Assembly (NCBI GenBank): GCA_003650585.1
Contig: QMQS01000003.1
Location: 1-26,799, forward strand
Reading direction: 5' to 3'
Source of the DNA: Candidatus Woesearchaeota archaeon
GTDB lineage: Archaea; Nanobdellota; Nanobdellia; Woesearchaeales; B29-G15
DNA length: 26,799 bases
Positions 7,646 through 14,645 of this stretch are shown here, in pieces. Position 1 is the stretch's first letter. Each line of letters begins with the position of its first letter. Position numbers and translations under genes: made by a program. The notes under the pieces were generated by a model. It saw only the letters and a program-made list of their open reading frames with translations. It was not told the DNA's origin and did not search any database.

Positions 7646-8788
7646 TCACCTATTCTTCCAAAAGGGGCTTAGCTCTCTCAGGTTGTGTACAATGCGCTTT
7701 ATGTTGTTGATGAAATAATCCACCTCCTGCTCTGTGGTGAACTTGCTTAGGGTAATCCTTATCGAGCCATGGGCTATCTCTGGTGGCAACCCTATGGCTG
7801 TGAGCACATGGGAGGGTTGAAGTTTGAGCGAGGAGCAAGCAGAGCCTGTGGAGACTGCTATCCCCGCTTGGTCAAGGTGCAAGAGTATTGCCTCACCCTC
7901 TATGTACTTGAAGCACACATTCACATTGTTGGGCAACCTTTGGGTTGGGTGACCATTGAGGATTGTCTCTGGGATTTTGAGCAATTCATTGATGATTCTG
8001 TCACGAAGCTCAAGCATATTGTTTGGCTCTTTTGAGAGCTCCAGTGCCTTGGCAAACCCCACAATGCCTGGGGTGTTTGTTGTGCCAGACCTGAGCCCTT
8101 GTTCATGACCACCGCCCAAAATTATTGGCGCAAGTTTGACCCCCTTTCTTACATACAGTAACCCAACACCCTTTGGACCGTGGATTTTGTGGGCTGAGCC
8201 AGAGAGCAGGTCTATTTTCATCTCCTTGACATCCACTGGCACCTTGCCTAGGGCTTGTACAGCGTCGGTATGGAAATAAACCCCGTGCTTTCTGCAAATC
8301 TCGCCTATATCCTTGATTGGCTGGATTGTGCCTATCTCGTTATTGGCAAACATTATGCTTACAAGTATTGTGTCCTTTCTAATGCTCTTCTCGAGTTGCT
8401 CGAGATTAACCAAGCCGTGTTTGTCAACATTAAGGTATGTAACCTCGTAGCCCTCTTTCTCTAGATGCTTACAAACCTCAAGCACTGCAGGGTGCTCTAT
8501 CTTTGATGTGATTATGTGCTTGCCTTTTGTTGAGAGTGCTCTGGCAACGCCTTGGATGGCTATATTGTCGGATTCAGTACCACCAGAGGTGAAAACAATC
8601 TCATCTGGTTGGGCATTGATAAAACTCGCGATAAACCCCCTGGCTTTCTCCACTGCCTCCTTTGCTTCCTGCCCGAATGAGTGTAAGGAGGCGGTGTTGC
8701 CATACATCTCAGTGAAATAGGGCATCATCTCTTGTACCACCCTGGGGTCTGTTTTTGTTGTGGCACCATTATCCAGATACACCCTCAT
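7646..8788 (-). CDS. iscS: Cysteine desulfurase IscS/NifS
   Basis: This PLP enzyme converts L-cysteine to L-alanine and leaves a persulfide on its active-site cysteine for Fe-S assembly and tRNA thiolation. The product (380 residues) starts MRVYLDNGATT. It has TSGGTESDN at 67-75, the HTDAVQALGK PLP region near 173-182, the PLP lysine K201 in SGSAHKIHGPKG, and the catalytic C318 in AVSTGSACSS on the mobile loop, typical of class I (IscS/NifS) enzymes. A GGGGTGAT Shine-Dalgarno site 4 nt upstream selects ATG 8788 over the in-frame start at 8797. It overlaps the upstream thiolase gene by 20 nt; the iscU Shine-Dalgarno site lies across its stop. Confidence 0.97.
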   Translation of the reverse strand: MRVYLDNGATTKTDPRVVQEMMPYFTEMYGNTASLHSFGQEAKEAVEKARGFIASFINAQPDEIVFTSGGTESDNIAIQGVARALSTKGKHIITSKIEHPAVLEVCKHLEKEGYEVTYLNVDKHGLVNLEQLEKSIRKDTILVSIMFANNEIGTIQPIKDIGEICRKHGVYFHTDAVQALGKVPVDVKEMKIDLLSGSAHKIHGPKGVGLLYVRKGVKLAPIILGGGHEQGLRSGTTNTPGIVGFAKALELSKEPNNMLELRDRIINELLKIPETILNGHPTQRLPNNVNVCFKYIEGEAILLHLDQAGIAVSTGSACSSLKLQPSHVLTAIGLPPEIAHGSIRITLSKFTTEQEVDYFINNIKRIVHNLRELSPFWKNR

Positions 8789-9632
8789 GGTTATCACCCC
8801 TGATAGTTTTTAGCAGTTGACATGTTTTACAGAGGCCACCACTGCTTGGTTGCCCACACTCATCGCACACTTTAATCTCCTCTTGCTTTACATCGCGCTT
8901 TGCTATCTCTCTGAGGGCAAACCTCACAATTGCTTCCCTTACGCTTGGATTGATTGCCTCAAGCTGTGTGATAAAGCCCCGAACTTGGTTCCTGTAAGAG
9001 GTGAGTGCACACGGGCAGCGCTTGTAAATAACAGGCAAACCAAGTGCTTTTGAAAACTCGGTCATCTGCAGCTCGGTGCAGAAGTAGAGAGGTTTGACCC
9101 TTTGAACAAATTTTGGTGAGGTTGTAACCCCTACAACTGGACCCTGCCTAAAAAACCTCATTGTATCGTTCCTAAAGATATTCATAAGGGTTGCCTCTGC
9201 CTCATCATCCAGATTGTGACCAGTGGCTACAACATCAAACCCGCGCTCCAGTGCAATCCAGTTTATAAGGTACCTCCGCAAAACCCCACAAACAGTGCAG
9301 GAGTTTAGTTTTATCCCCTTTGATTCTAGGATTGAGTTTAAGTGGCATAGCGAACCACCAAACGCATCTCTGAAGGACACCTCTATCAATGGTATACCCT
9401 CCTTAGAGCAAAACCCCCTCAGGTTCTCCAAATTCCTTTTTGTGAACTCCCCTATGTTTGGGTCAACATTTATTGCACTCACATCATAGTTCAACCTCTT
9501 TAGAATATACAAAAGTGAGGTGGAGTCCTTGCCACCAGAGGCAGCCACTGCTACCTTATCTCGCTTGGTGAACAGCTTGTATTCTTGTATGGTTTGCTTA
9601 ACCTTGGTTTCGATTTGCTCAATCAGACCCAT
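8769..9632 (-). CDS. TtuA/Ncs6-like tRNA 2-thiolation enzyme lacking the N-terminal zinc finger
   Basis: Members adenylate a tRNA uridine and replace its 2-oxygen with sulfur, using a [4Fe-4S] cluster in TtuA. The 287-residue product has the PP-loop at 32-37 (SGGKDS), the cluster cysteines C112 and C115 in SCTVCG, a third in C206-P-C208, GHNLDDEAEATLMN near 138-151, and a C-terminal zinc knuckle C256-x-x-C259...C268-x-x-C271. The usual N-terminal CxxC...CxxH finger is missing: the protein begins directly at the helix before the PP-loop. GGAGGAG ending about 4 nt upstream selects ATG 9632. It overlaps the ArsR gene by 10 nt and sits beside IscS and IscU. The substrate position (U34 or U54) cannot be told from sequence. 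Confidence 0.88.
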   Translation of the reverse strand: MGLIEQIETKVKQTIQEYKLFTKRDKVAVAASGGKDSTSLLYILKRLNYDVSAINVDPNIGEFTKRNLENLRGFCSKEGIPLIEVSFRDAFGGSLCHLNSILESKGIKLNSCTVCGVLRRYLINWIALERGFDVVATGHNLDDEAEATLMNIFRNDTMRFFRQGPVVGVTTSPKFVQRVKPLYFCTELQMTEFSKALGLPVIYKRCPCALTSYRNQVRGFITQLEAINPSVREAIVRFALREIAKRDVKQEEIKVCDECGQPSSGGLCKTCQLLKTIRGDNHEGVSG

Positions 9633-9940
9633 TTTCTCCTCCTCTCTAATTGGCATTCCTTACACCATGTTTCCACATGCCTGTCAATCAATTGGAGCAA
9701 TGGTAGTATCGTGTCTTTGTTCAACTCATAGTATCTAAAGTTGCCCCTTTGGTTTACCCTTACTATATTGCACATGAGGAGACGCTTGAGATTGTGGCTT
9801 ACCTTGCTCTGCTCTTCGCCCAAGGCCTGGCATATCTGGGTAACATTCATGCTGCCATTATCCTTCAACTGCTTTATTATCTCAATTCTCAAGGGGGTGG
9901 CAAAGAGCTCGAAGAAGCGATGGTAATGGTTCTCAGGCAT
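9623..9940 (-). CDS. ArsR-family winged-helix regulator with C-terminal CxxC
   Basis: ArsR-type dimeric repressors sense metals, thiols or redox state. The 105-residue product has the fold order FFELFATPLRIEIIKQLKD, then a helix-turn-helix with recognition helix near 43-56 (EQSKVSHNLKRL), then the wing NQRGNFRYYELN. No ELCVCD-type arsenic site is seen. Cysteines at 37 and 57 and a C-terminal C93-x-x-C96 after H89 could bind metal, Fe-S or sense thiols, which is inference. It heads the sulfur-transfer operon from a TATA box centred 26.5 nt before its ATG, and overlaps the next gene by 10 nt. A probable self-regulating repressor of the operon. Confidence 0.87.
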   Translation of the reverse strand: MPENHYHRFFELFATPLRIEIIKQLKDNGSMNVTQICQALGEEQSKVSHNLKRLLMCNIVRVNQRGNFRYYELNKDTILPLLQLIDRHVETWCKECQLERRRKWV

Positions 9941-9951
9941 ATGAATCAGAA
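9930..9951. promoter_or_regulatory. Imperfect palindrome over the ArsR start codon, possible operator
   Basis: The plus strand reads TTCTCAGG, CATATG, AATCAGAA. Eight of the eleven symmetric base pairs match, with TTCT/AGAA arms around a perfect CATATG centre. It covers the probable transcription start and the ArsR ATG (9938-9940), a sensible site for autorepression. Confidence 0.4.
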
Positions 9952-9962
9952 ATCATATAGTG

Positions 9963-9970
9963 TTTATAAA
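9963..9970 (-). promoter_or_regulatory. TATA box of the sulfur-transfer operon
   Basis: TTTATAAA, read GGTTTATAAAC on the minus strand, is centred 26.5 nt before the ArsR ATG at 9940, which indicates a leaderless transcript. Confidence 0.75.
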
Positions 9971-10016
9971 CCTTCTGGTATCTGGTTAATACCCTCAATT
10001 AGAAACAATCAAGCCA

Positions 10017-10274
10017 TCACCCAGACACTATCTTGAAGACTGTGTCCCCTTCCCTGGCGTGATCCACCACTTTCAAACCAATAGAGTCGCCTGGTTTGGC
10101 TTCCTCCACAGGTTGGTGCTCAATCTGCATTGACTCTACAGTTTGTGTGAAGTCAGAGGTTGCACCCTTGATGTGTATCTTGTCACCAACCCGAATCGGC
10201 GCACTCACTTCTACAATAGCCACCCCTATCTTGGTGAAGTAGTGGGTTACTTTGCCTACCTCTTGCTCTTCCAT
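10017..10274 (-). CDS. Small translation elongation factor-like protein (EF-Tu domain 2 fold)
   Basis: This 85-residue protein corresponds to a stand-alone beta-barrel like domain 2 of translational GTPases. It has VGKVTHYFTKIGVAIVEV, VGDKIHIKG, FTQTVESMQIEHQPVEEAKPGDSIGLKV and a GDTVFKI ending. It contains no G-domain, so it cannot hydrolyse GTP alone. Homologues of this size are widespread and their role is not established. It lies 25 nt downstream of the inositol phosphatase gene with an AGGGAT site 4 nt before its ATG, which favours co-transcription. A TATA-like TTATTAAACC at 10298-10307 could alternatively give it its own promoter. Confidence 0.85.
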   Translation of the reverse strand: MEEQEVGKVTHYFTKIGVAIVEVSAPIRVGDKIHIKGATSDFTQTVESMQIEHQPVEEAKPGDSIGLKVVDHAREGDTVFKIVSG

Positions 10275-10299
10275 TTTATCCCTTTAAAAACTTACTGGT

Positions 10300-11088
10300 T
10301 TAATAATCTTTCTGATGTATTGCTTCATTGATCGCTTCTAGTAGGATTTTATGCAAAGATGAGTTTGTGGCCAGGATGGTGTTTGAGTTGAGTTTGAACT
10401 CACTGCCATTAAACTCTGTTACTTTGCCCCCTGCCTCCAAGACGAGAAGAGAACCAGCAGCCACATCCCAAGGGTTTACCCCTGCCATAAGGAAACCACC
10501 AAGCCTACCTGAAGCCACATACGCAAGTTCTAGAGCAGCAGCCCCGAACTGCCTTATGTGGCTCTTGAGCTTAAGCTTGTTGTGTATCAATAGAGCTAGC
10601 TTGATGTCCTCCTTTGCCCTACCGTGACAGTATCCCAGCACTGCTTCCTTTAACTCTTTACATTGGCTTACCCTTATTGGTTCATTATTGAGGTAGCTCC
10701 CCTTTCCCTTCTCTGCCCAGAACACCTCTCTGGTTACTGGGTTGTAAACAACCCCGGCAATTATAGCGTTATCCTTTGCAAGGGCAATGGACACGTTGAA
10801 GAAAGGGACCATAATCTTATAGTTAGTAGTACCGTCTAAAGGGTCCACCACCCATTTGTATCTTGCTCGGGCGTTGGTATTGCCAAATTCCTCACCCACA
10901 AACCCATAGTTTGGGAAGTCATTGCTCAGAATATTTTTGATGATTGACTCGGCTTGCCTGTCAACCCCACTCACAAAGGAGCTATCTTGCTTGAGGTCAA
11001 AACTTACCTTGCCATAGTTCTCTATGATGACCTCCCCTGCAGCCCTCACTGCTCTGAGCATTGCTTGAATCTGGGCGGAGTATTGCAT
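10300..11088 (-). CDS. Inositol monophosphatase/fructose-1,6-bisphosphatase family protein
   Basis: Archaeal members of this Mg2+-dependent, Li+-sensitive phosphatase superfamily hydrolyse inositol-1-phosphate and often fructose-1,6-bisphosphate. Metal-site motifs are intact: GEEFG at 65-69, WVVDPLDGTTNY at 79-90 with D82 and D85, and NPWDVAAG at 205-212 with D208. The length of 262 residues is typical. It lies 11 nt downstream of PCNA on the same strand and is probably co-transcribed with it. No strong Shine-Dalgarno site precedes ATG 11088. Which substrate dominates in this organism (gluconeogenesis or inositol lipid/solute synthesis) cannot be decided from sequence. Confidence 0.93.
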   Translation of the reverse strand: MQYSAQIQAMLRAVRAAGEVIIENYGKVSFDLKQDSSFVSGVDRQAESIIKNILSNDFPNYGFVGEEFGNTNARARYKWVVDPLDGTTNYKIMVPFFNVSIALAKDNAIIAGVVYNPVTREVFWAEKGKGSYLNNEPIRVSQCKELKEAVLGYCHGRAKEDIKLALLIHNKLKLKSHIRQFGAAALELAYVASGRLGGFLMAGVNPWDVAAGSLLVLEAGGKVTEFNGSEFKLNSNTILATNSSLHKILLEAINEAIHQKDY

Positions 11089-11099
11089 CCTAAGAAATC

Positions 11100-11849
11100 T
11101 TACTCGTTTTCGACCCTTGGGGCGAGTATGAATGAGAGCATGAGTTTGTCAACCGCCTTGTACTCCAGTCTCAAGGGGTAATCATTATCAAACTGTAAGG
11201 TTACTTGGTCAGCAAGCTTTCCCCCTGCAATCATTTTCTTGAGGTACTCTATTGAATACTTTGCTCTGTACTTCTTGTTCTCTTCGAGCAGAATCTGGGT
11301 GCTCTTGTCGGGTTTGAAAACGATATTTACCTTGCTAAGGTCCCCCTTTGCAGAAATGACAAAACTCTCTTGGTCAGCCTCCAACAGCACAGAATCAGCC
11401 ACTATGTCTGCATCCTCAATTGCCTCTGTAATCCTTGAGGAATCTGTTTTGATTGTCACAGGGAATTTCAATGCAGGGGCCTTTTGTTCAGACTCTTCAA
11501 TATCGATTATTGGTAATGAGAATGTTCTTGTGGTGGCACCCTTTAGGGTTATTCTTAGCAGGTTTTCCTCCTCTGTTTCAAGGGTGAGCATGTCATTGGG
11601 CTTTGCTCTCTTTAGGATTTGCTTCAGATTGTTGAGATTGATTGCCAACTTCACTGGTACAGAGTCCACTTTATACTCAACAAAGCACGAGCTCAGTAGC
11701 TTGAAGATTACCATGCCCACATTGGCAGGGTCCATTGCAATAAGCTCGATGCCCTCTTTGTTGACCTCAAACTGTCCCTCATTGACAAGCTCTGATATTA
11801 TAGCAATGCAATCCTTAAGAAGCCCTGGTTCAGCAATAGTGAGTTTCAT
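11100..11849 (-). CDS. pcn: DNA polymerase sliding clamp PCNA
   Basis: PCNA forms a trimeric ring that tethers polymerases, FEN1, ligase and other PIP-box proteins to DNA. The 249-residue product has the expected two-domain pattern: LKDCIAIISELVNEGQFEVNKEGIELIAMDPANVGMVIFKL, LAINLNNLKQILKRAKPND, the connecting loop near LPIIDIEE, and the C-terminal PLRLEYKAVDKLMLSFILAPRVE. I chose ATG 11849 (MKLTIAEP): it gives the family N-terminus and a GGGGGT site lies about 7 nt upstream. ATG 11873 remains possible as a leaderless start. It is transcribed divergently from the PolB-like gene, with about 117 nt between the two chosen starts. Confidence 0.95.
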   Translation of the reverse strand: MKLTIAEPGLLKDCIAIISELVNEGQFEVNKEGIELIAMDPANVGMVIFKLLSSCFVEYKVDSVPVKLAINLNNLKQILKRAKPNDMLTLETEEENLLRITLKGATTRTFSLPIIDIEESEQKAPALKFPVTIKTDSSRITEAIEDADIVADSVLLEADQESFVISAKGDLSKVNIVFKPDKSTQILLEENKKYRAKYSIEYLKKMIAGGKLADQVTLQFDNDYPLRLEYKAVDKLMLSFILAPRVENE

Positions 11850-11889
11850 CCTTTTACCCCCGTTTCCATTCATGATGAAATCCAAGTTA

Positions 11890-11899
11890 GTATATAAAC
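11890..11899 (-). promoter_or_regulatory. TATA box of the PCNA operon
   Basis: Plus-strand GTATATAAAC, read GTTTATATAC on the minus strand, predicts transcription starting near 11869-11873. That leaves a short leader of about 20 nt with a GGGGGT site before ATG 11849. Confidence 0.65.
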
Positions 11900-11932
11900 T
11901 TTATTGTAGCAAATACATATATTTTATGAAAG

Positions 11933-11942
11933 CTTTAAAAAT
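11933..11942 (+). promoter_or_regulatory. TATA box of the PolB-like gene
   Basis: CTTTAAAAAT is centred about 29 nt before ATG 11967. A GGTGAT sequence at 11961-11966 touches the start codon, too close for a normal Shine-Dalgarno role. Confidence 0.6.
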
Positions 11943-11966
11943 GATTCCTACCTCAAGAGTGGTGAT

Positions 11967-14645
11967 ATGGCAAGAGTGATCCTAACACGCATGGAAGCAA
12001 AGGGAGATATGCTAAGGGTTTATATGAGTGGCTTGGGGGGTGTTAACTTTGATTCAAGGTTGGAGTTCCCAATCGCAAAGAGGCTTAGTAAAGGGGCTTT
12101 GGAATCATTAAAAAGGGGCTTGCCAAGGGGCGTTACAGTGCTACATGATGAGGGCTACTACAACCCCCTTGTTGTTTCTGCACCAATCTCAATGAGGGCT
12201 AAACTCCGTGAGCTCGGATTTGACACAGGGAGCATGCCACTCATTCTTGGGCATATGTACCCGGTTAGCCCATGTGTGGGGGAGTGTGATGATGGCTTGG
12301 CGAGGTTGGTGTCTGAAGCTGATTCTCTGAGGAGAATGAGAAAGGGGTTTGCAAGGGCCGCACTAAGGGCGAAGGCAACCCAGAATCCTGGTTATGCCAC
12401 CCATTTGCTTAATTCCCTTGATGAGCTCCTTGAGTTTGGCTCAAAATCAAGCTTCCTGGACGGTTTAAAAGGCAACAGTTGGTTGAGGAAATTACCAGAT
12501 GAGCTCATAGAGGTCGCTTTGAGTATACATACCCAGCACAGGCAACTCAATGAGCAACTCTTGGCTTACAATGGCAGATTGGTGAGAGTTGGTTCAAGGG
12601 GCAGGATGCATTGGGAGCCATTCATCTGCCGTGATATAGACGATTATGTTGATATAGTGGGAAAAGCAAGTTATGAGGATTTAATTGGGTTGAGGTTGGC
12701 TTTCATGGACCTTGAGGTTCCACTCTATTTGGTACCAGAACTCGCTAGAGTGTCCTGGGCCACCCTTGCAATAATCCAGAACTTAGAGGTGGTTGATAGG
12801 GTGCTGATGAGTGCCCATGAACTCCCATTTGAGATGCACAATGGCTACAGAGCAATCTCTGTGTTTAAGCCAGGTATGGACTACACCCAACGCTCACAAG
12901 CATTGGCAACCCTTGTTGGGGACTTCTTGGAGGAAAAGAGAGTGGACATACTCGTTGCCCATAACATTGCCTATGACTTAGGAGTGGCTAAGGGTTGGGG
13001 CATGAAGCTGAGGGGCGAGTCCCCAATAACCAGAGCAAGGGCTGGGTTTATGGCAAGGATGGGTTTGGATAGTTTGTGCATTGCAGATACCCTGGGCTTT
13101 TTCTTACCCCGTAGAAACCTCCCGAATAGGAAGTTTGCCACGATTGTACAGCACCTTGCTGGTTTACAGCAAGACCCATCACAAGGCTTTAAGAAAACAC
13201 TCAATTATAGACAGCTTGAGGGTAATGAACGCTTGGTGCTGGGTTTGGATATACCCAAAAGATGCATGCCATTGCTGACAGAGAATCCAGAAGAGGCCCT
13301 TATCCTAATATCAGACTATGCTGTTTCAGATGTGGAGGCAATGGCAACAAGGTTGCCTGGCTCGAGTTTTTATTCGAGCTTGGCAAGAATAATGGCTGCT
13401 TACAACCTAACCACAGATGAAGCCACATATTTACCCCATGGCGTAACAAGGTTCTTGGAGAGACACTTCTATGCCAGGGAGCATGTAACACCGAGGGCAG
13501 CAACTAGAAATTACAAATTAGAGAAGGAAGCCCAGCAGAAACAACTCAAACTCTTGGGCAATATACTCAACAACCTCATAGCATTGGGCTTGGGTAAGCA
13601 ACCCTCGGCTAAATTAACCAAACCATATGATGACAAGAGGTTCTACATTCCAGGCATCCACAAGGATGTTGCTCTTGCACTGATACCGTGGGAGTTATGG
13701 TTTAGGGAATTCGTAGTTAGAGCCTTCCCACAACTGGAGCAATTCATACCAGAGGAAATGCTCGAGCAAGAGTTGGGGCTTAGCAACCTAAACTTCTCCT
13801 GGTTCTCAAACCATCTCGTAAAAAGGGCACTCTCAATGCTTGCAGGCTACATTCAATTGAGTGAGGATGAAACCCCGGATGATAGACTCAAATCAAGGCA
13901 CAGGAAGCTGGGCTACAAGATTTACAAAATGTACGGTATAAACCCTGAAGAGTTAGAAAGAATTGTTGAGCAAGGGGCAATGCAACTCGGAGAAAGGCTC
14001 GGTGGCTTGGGGCTGGTTGCAAAGTCCCAAGACATGGTATATTTAACTCCATCACAAAAGCTCCTGGGGTTGGTGCTAATGGACACATTGCCTTTGGTAC
14101 TGGTTACCAAACAAACCATTGTTTTCGAGCAATACGGGAGTTTCAATTGTTTTAAGGCTCCCCTCGATGAGTATGAGTACATCGCTTCACCCCTAGAGAA
14201 GCGTACGGTTAAGGCATTGTGGGATTCATTGGTTTCAAACCACCCAAGCTCATTTGTTGAGTATTTTCAATGGTTGTGTGAGAGGGCTCTCTCAGGTGGG
14301 CTAAGGCGAGATGAGTTGGCGTTCTACAACAAGACAAAGGGGTTGTTCGAGGTGTATTGCTATTGTGAGGGCAAACCAAAACGGGTTGCTTACCCCTCTT
14401 TAAAGGACATAGAGCTAGATTATGCTGCAAATCTCCAGGTTTTCTTTGGCACAGGCACAAACACAAGCTTTGACAAAACAAGGTTGGGGCGTTACTTGGC
14501 TGCCCCAGAACTCATGGCAATTGTGGCGCCTATTATGCTTAGGTATCAAGCTCTATTCTCTGCCCGTTCCCTAAAAGATGCACAAAGCGCTCAGTGTCAT
14601 AGCCCATCTCAGCAGCAAGCTGGAACAGACCGCTCCTCATTCTGA
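11967..14645 (+). CDS. Family B DNA polymerase homologue with intact exonuclease and degenerate polymerase motifs
   Basis: The 892-residue protein has a DEDDy 3'-5' exonuclease: Exo I M-D248-L-E250, Exo II AHNIAYD337L, Exo III Y451-A-V-S-D455. The later half aligns with a PolB palm/fingers order, but key residues are gone. Motif A (after PG at 562-563) has ALIPWELW where DxxSLYP is expected. Motif B, normally LDxRQxALKxxANSxYG, reads LKSRHRKLG then YKIYKMYG at 641-657, so the catalytic Lys and Asn are lost. Motif C, normally YGDTDS, reads A-K-S-Q-D-M at 685-690, keeping only D689. Inactivated PolBs are known in archaea; this one faces PCNA divergently. A degenerate PIP-like AANLQVFF lies at 820-827. 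The last ~35 codons overlap the RNase J gene. Probable structural or proofreading role is inference. Confidence 0.82.
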   Translation: MARVILTRMEAKGDMLRVYMSGLGGVNFDSRLEFPIAKRLSKGALESLKRGLPRGVTVLHDEGYYNPLVVSAPISMRAKLRELGFDTGSMPLILGHMYPVSPCVGECDDGLARLVSEADSLRRMRKGFARAALRAKATQNPGYATHLLNSLDELLEFGSKSSFLDGLKGNSWLRKLPDELIEVALSIHTQHRQLNEQLLAYNGRLVRVGSRGRMHWEPFICRDIDDYVDIVGKASYEDLIGLRLAFMDLEVPLYLVPELARVSWATLAIIQNLEVVDRVLMSAHELPFEMHNGYRAISVFKPGMDYTQRSQALATLVGDFLEEKRVDILVAHNIAYDLGVAKGWGMKLRGESPITRARAGFMARMGLDSLCIADTLGFFLPRRNLPNRKFATIVQHLAGLQQDPSQGFKKTLNYRQLEGNERLVLGLDIPKRCMPLLTENPEEALILISDYAVSDVEAMATRLPGSSFYSSLARIMAAYNLTTDEATYLPHGVTRFLERHFYAREHVTPRAATRNYKLEKEAQQKQLKLLGNILNNLIALGLGKQPSAKLTKPYDDKRFYIPGIHKDVALALIPWELWFREFVVRAFPQLEQFIPEEMLEQELGLSNLNFSWFSNHLVKRALSMLAGYIQLSEDETPDDRLKSRHRKLGYKIYKMYGINPEELERIVEQGAMQLGERLGGLGLVAKSQDMVYLTPSQKLLGLVLMDTLPLVLVTKQTIVFEQYGSFNCFKAPLDEYEYIASPLEKRTVKALWDSLVSNHPSSFVEYFQWLCERALSGGLRRDELAFYNKTKGLFEVYCYCEGKPKRVAYPSLKDIELDYAANLQVFFGTGTNTSFDKTRLGRYLAAPELMAIVAPIMLRYQALFSARSLKDAQSAQCHSPSQQQAGTDRSSF

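Noticed and set aside
11239..11979. A 246-codon open frame on the plus strand across PCNA
   Set aside because: It is fully antisense to PCNA, has serine-rich composition and no family resemblance, and its end runs into the start of the PolB-like gene. It is a reading-frame shadow.
11967..14645. Active replicative PolB
   Set aside because: The catalytic residues of motifs A and B, and the first Asp of motif C, are absent in the best alignment I can make, although the order of motifs is preserved.
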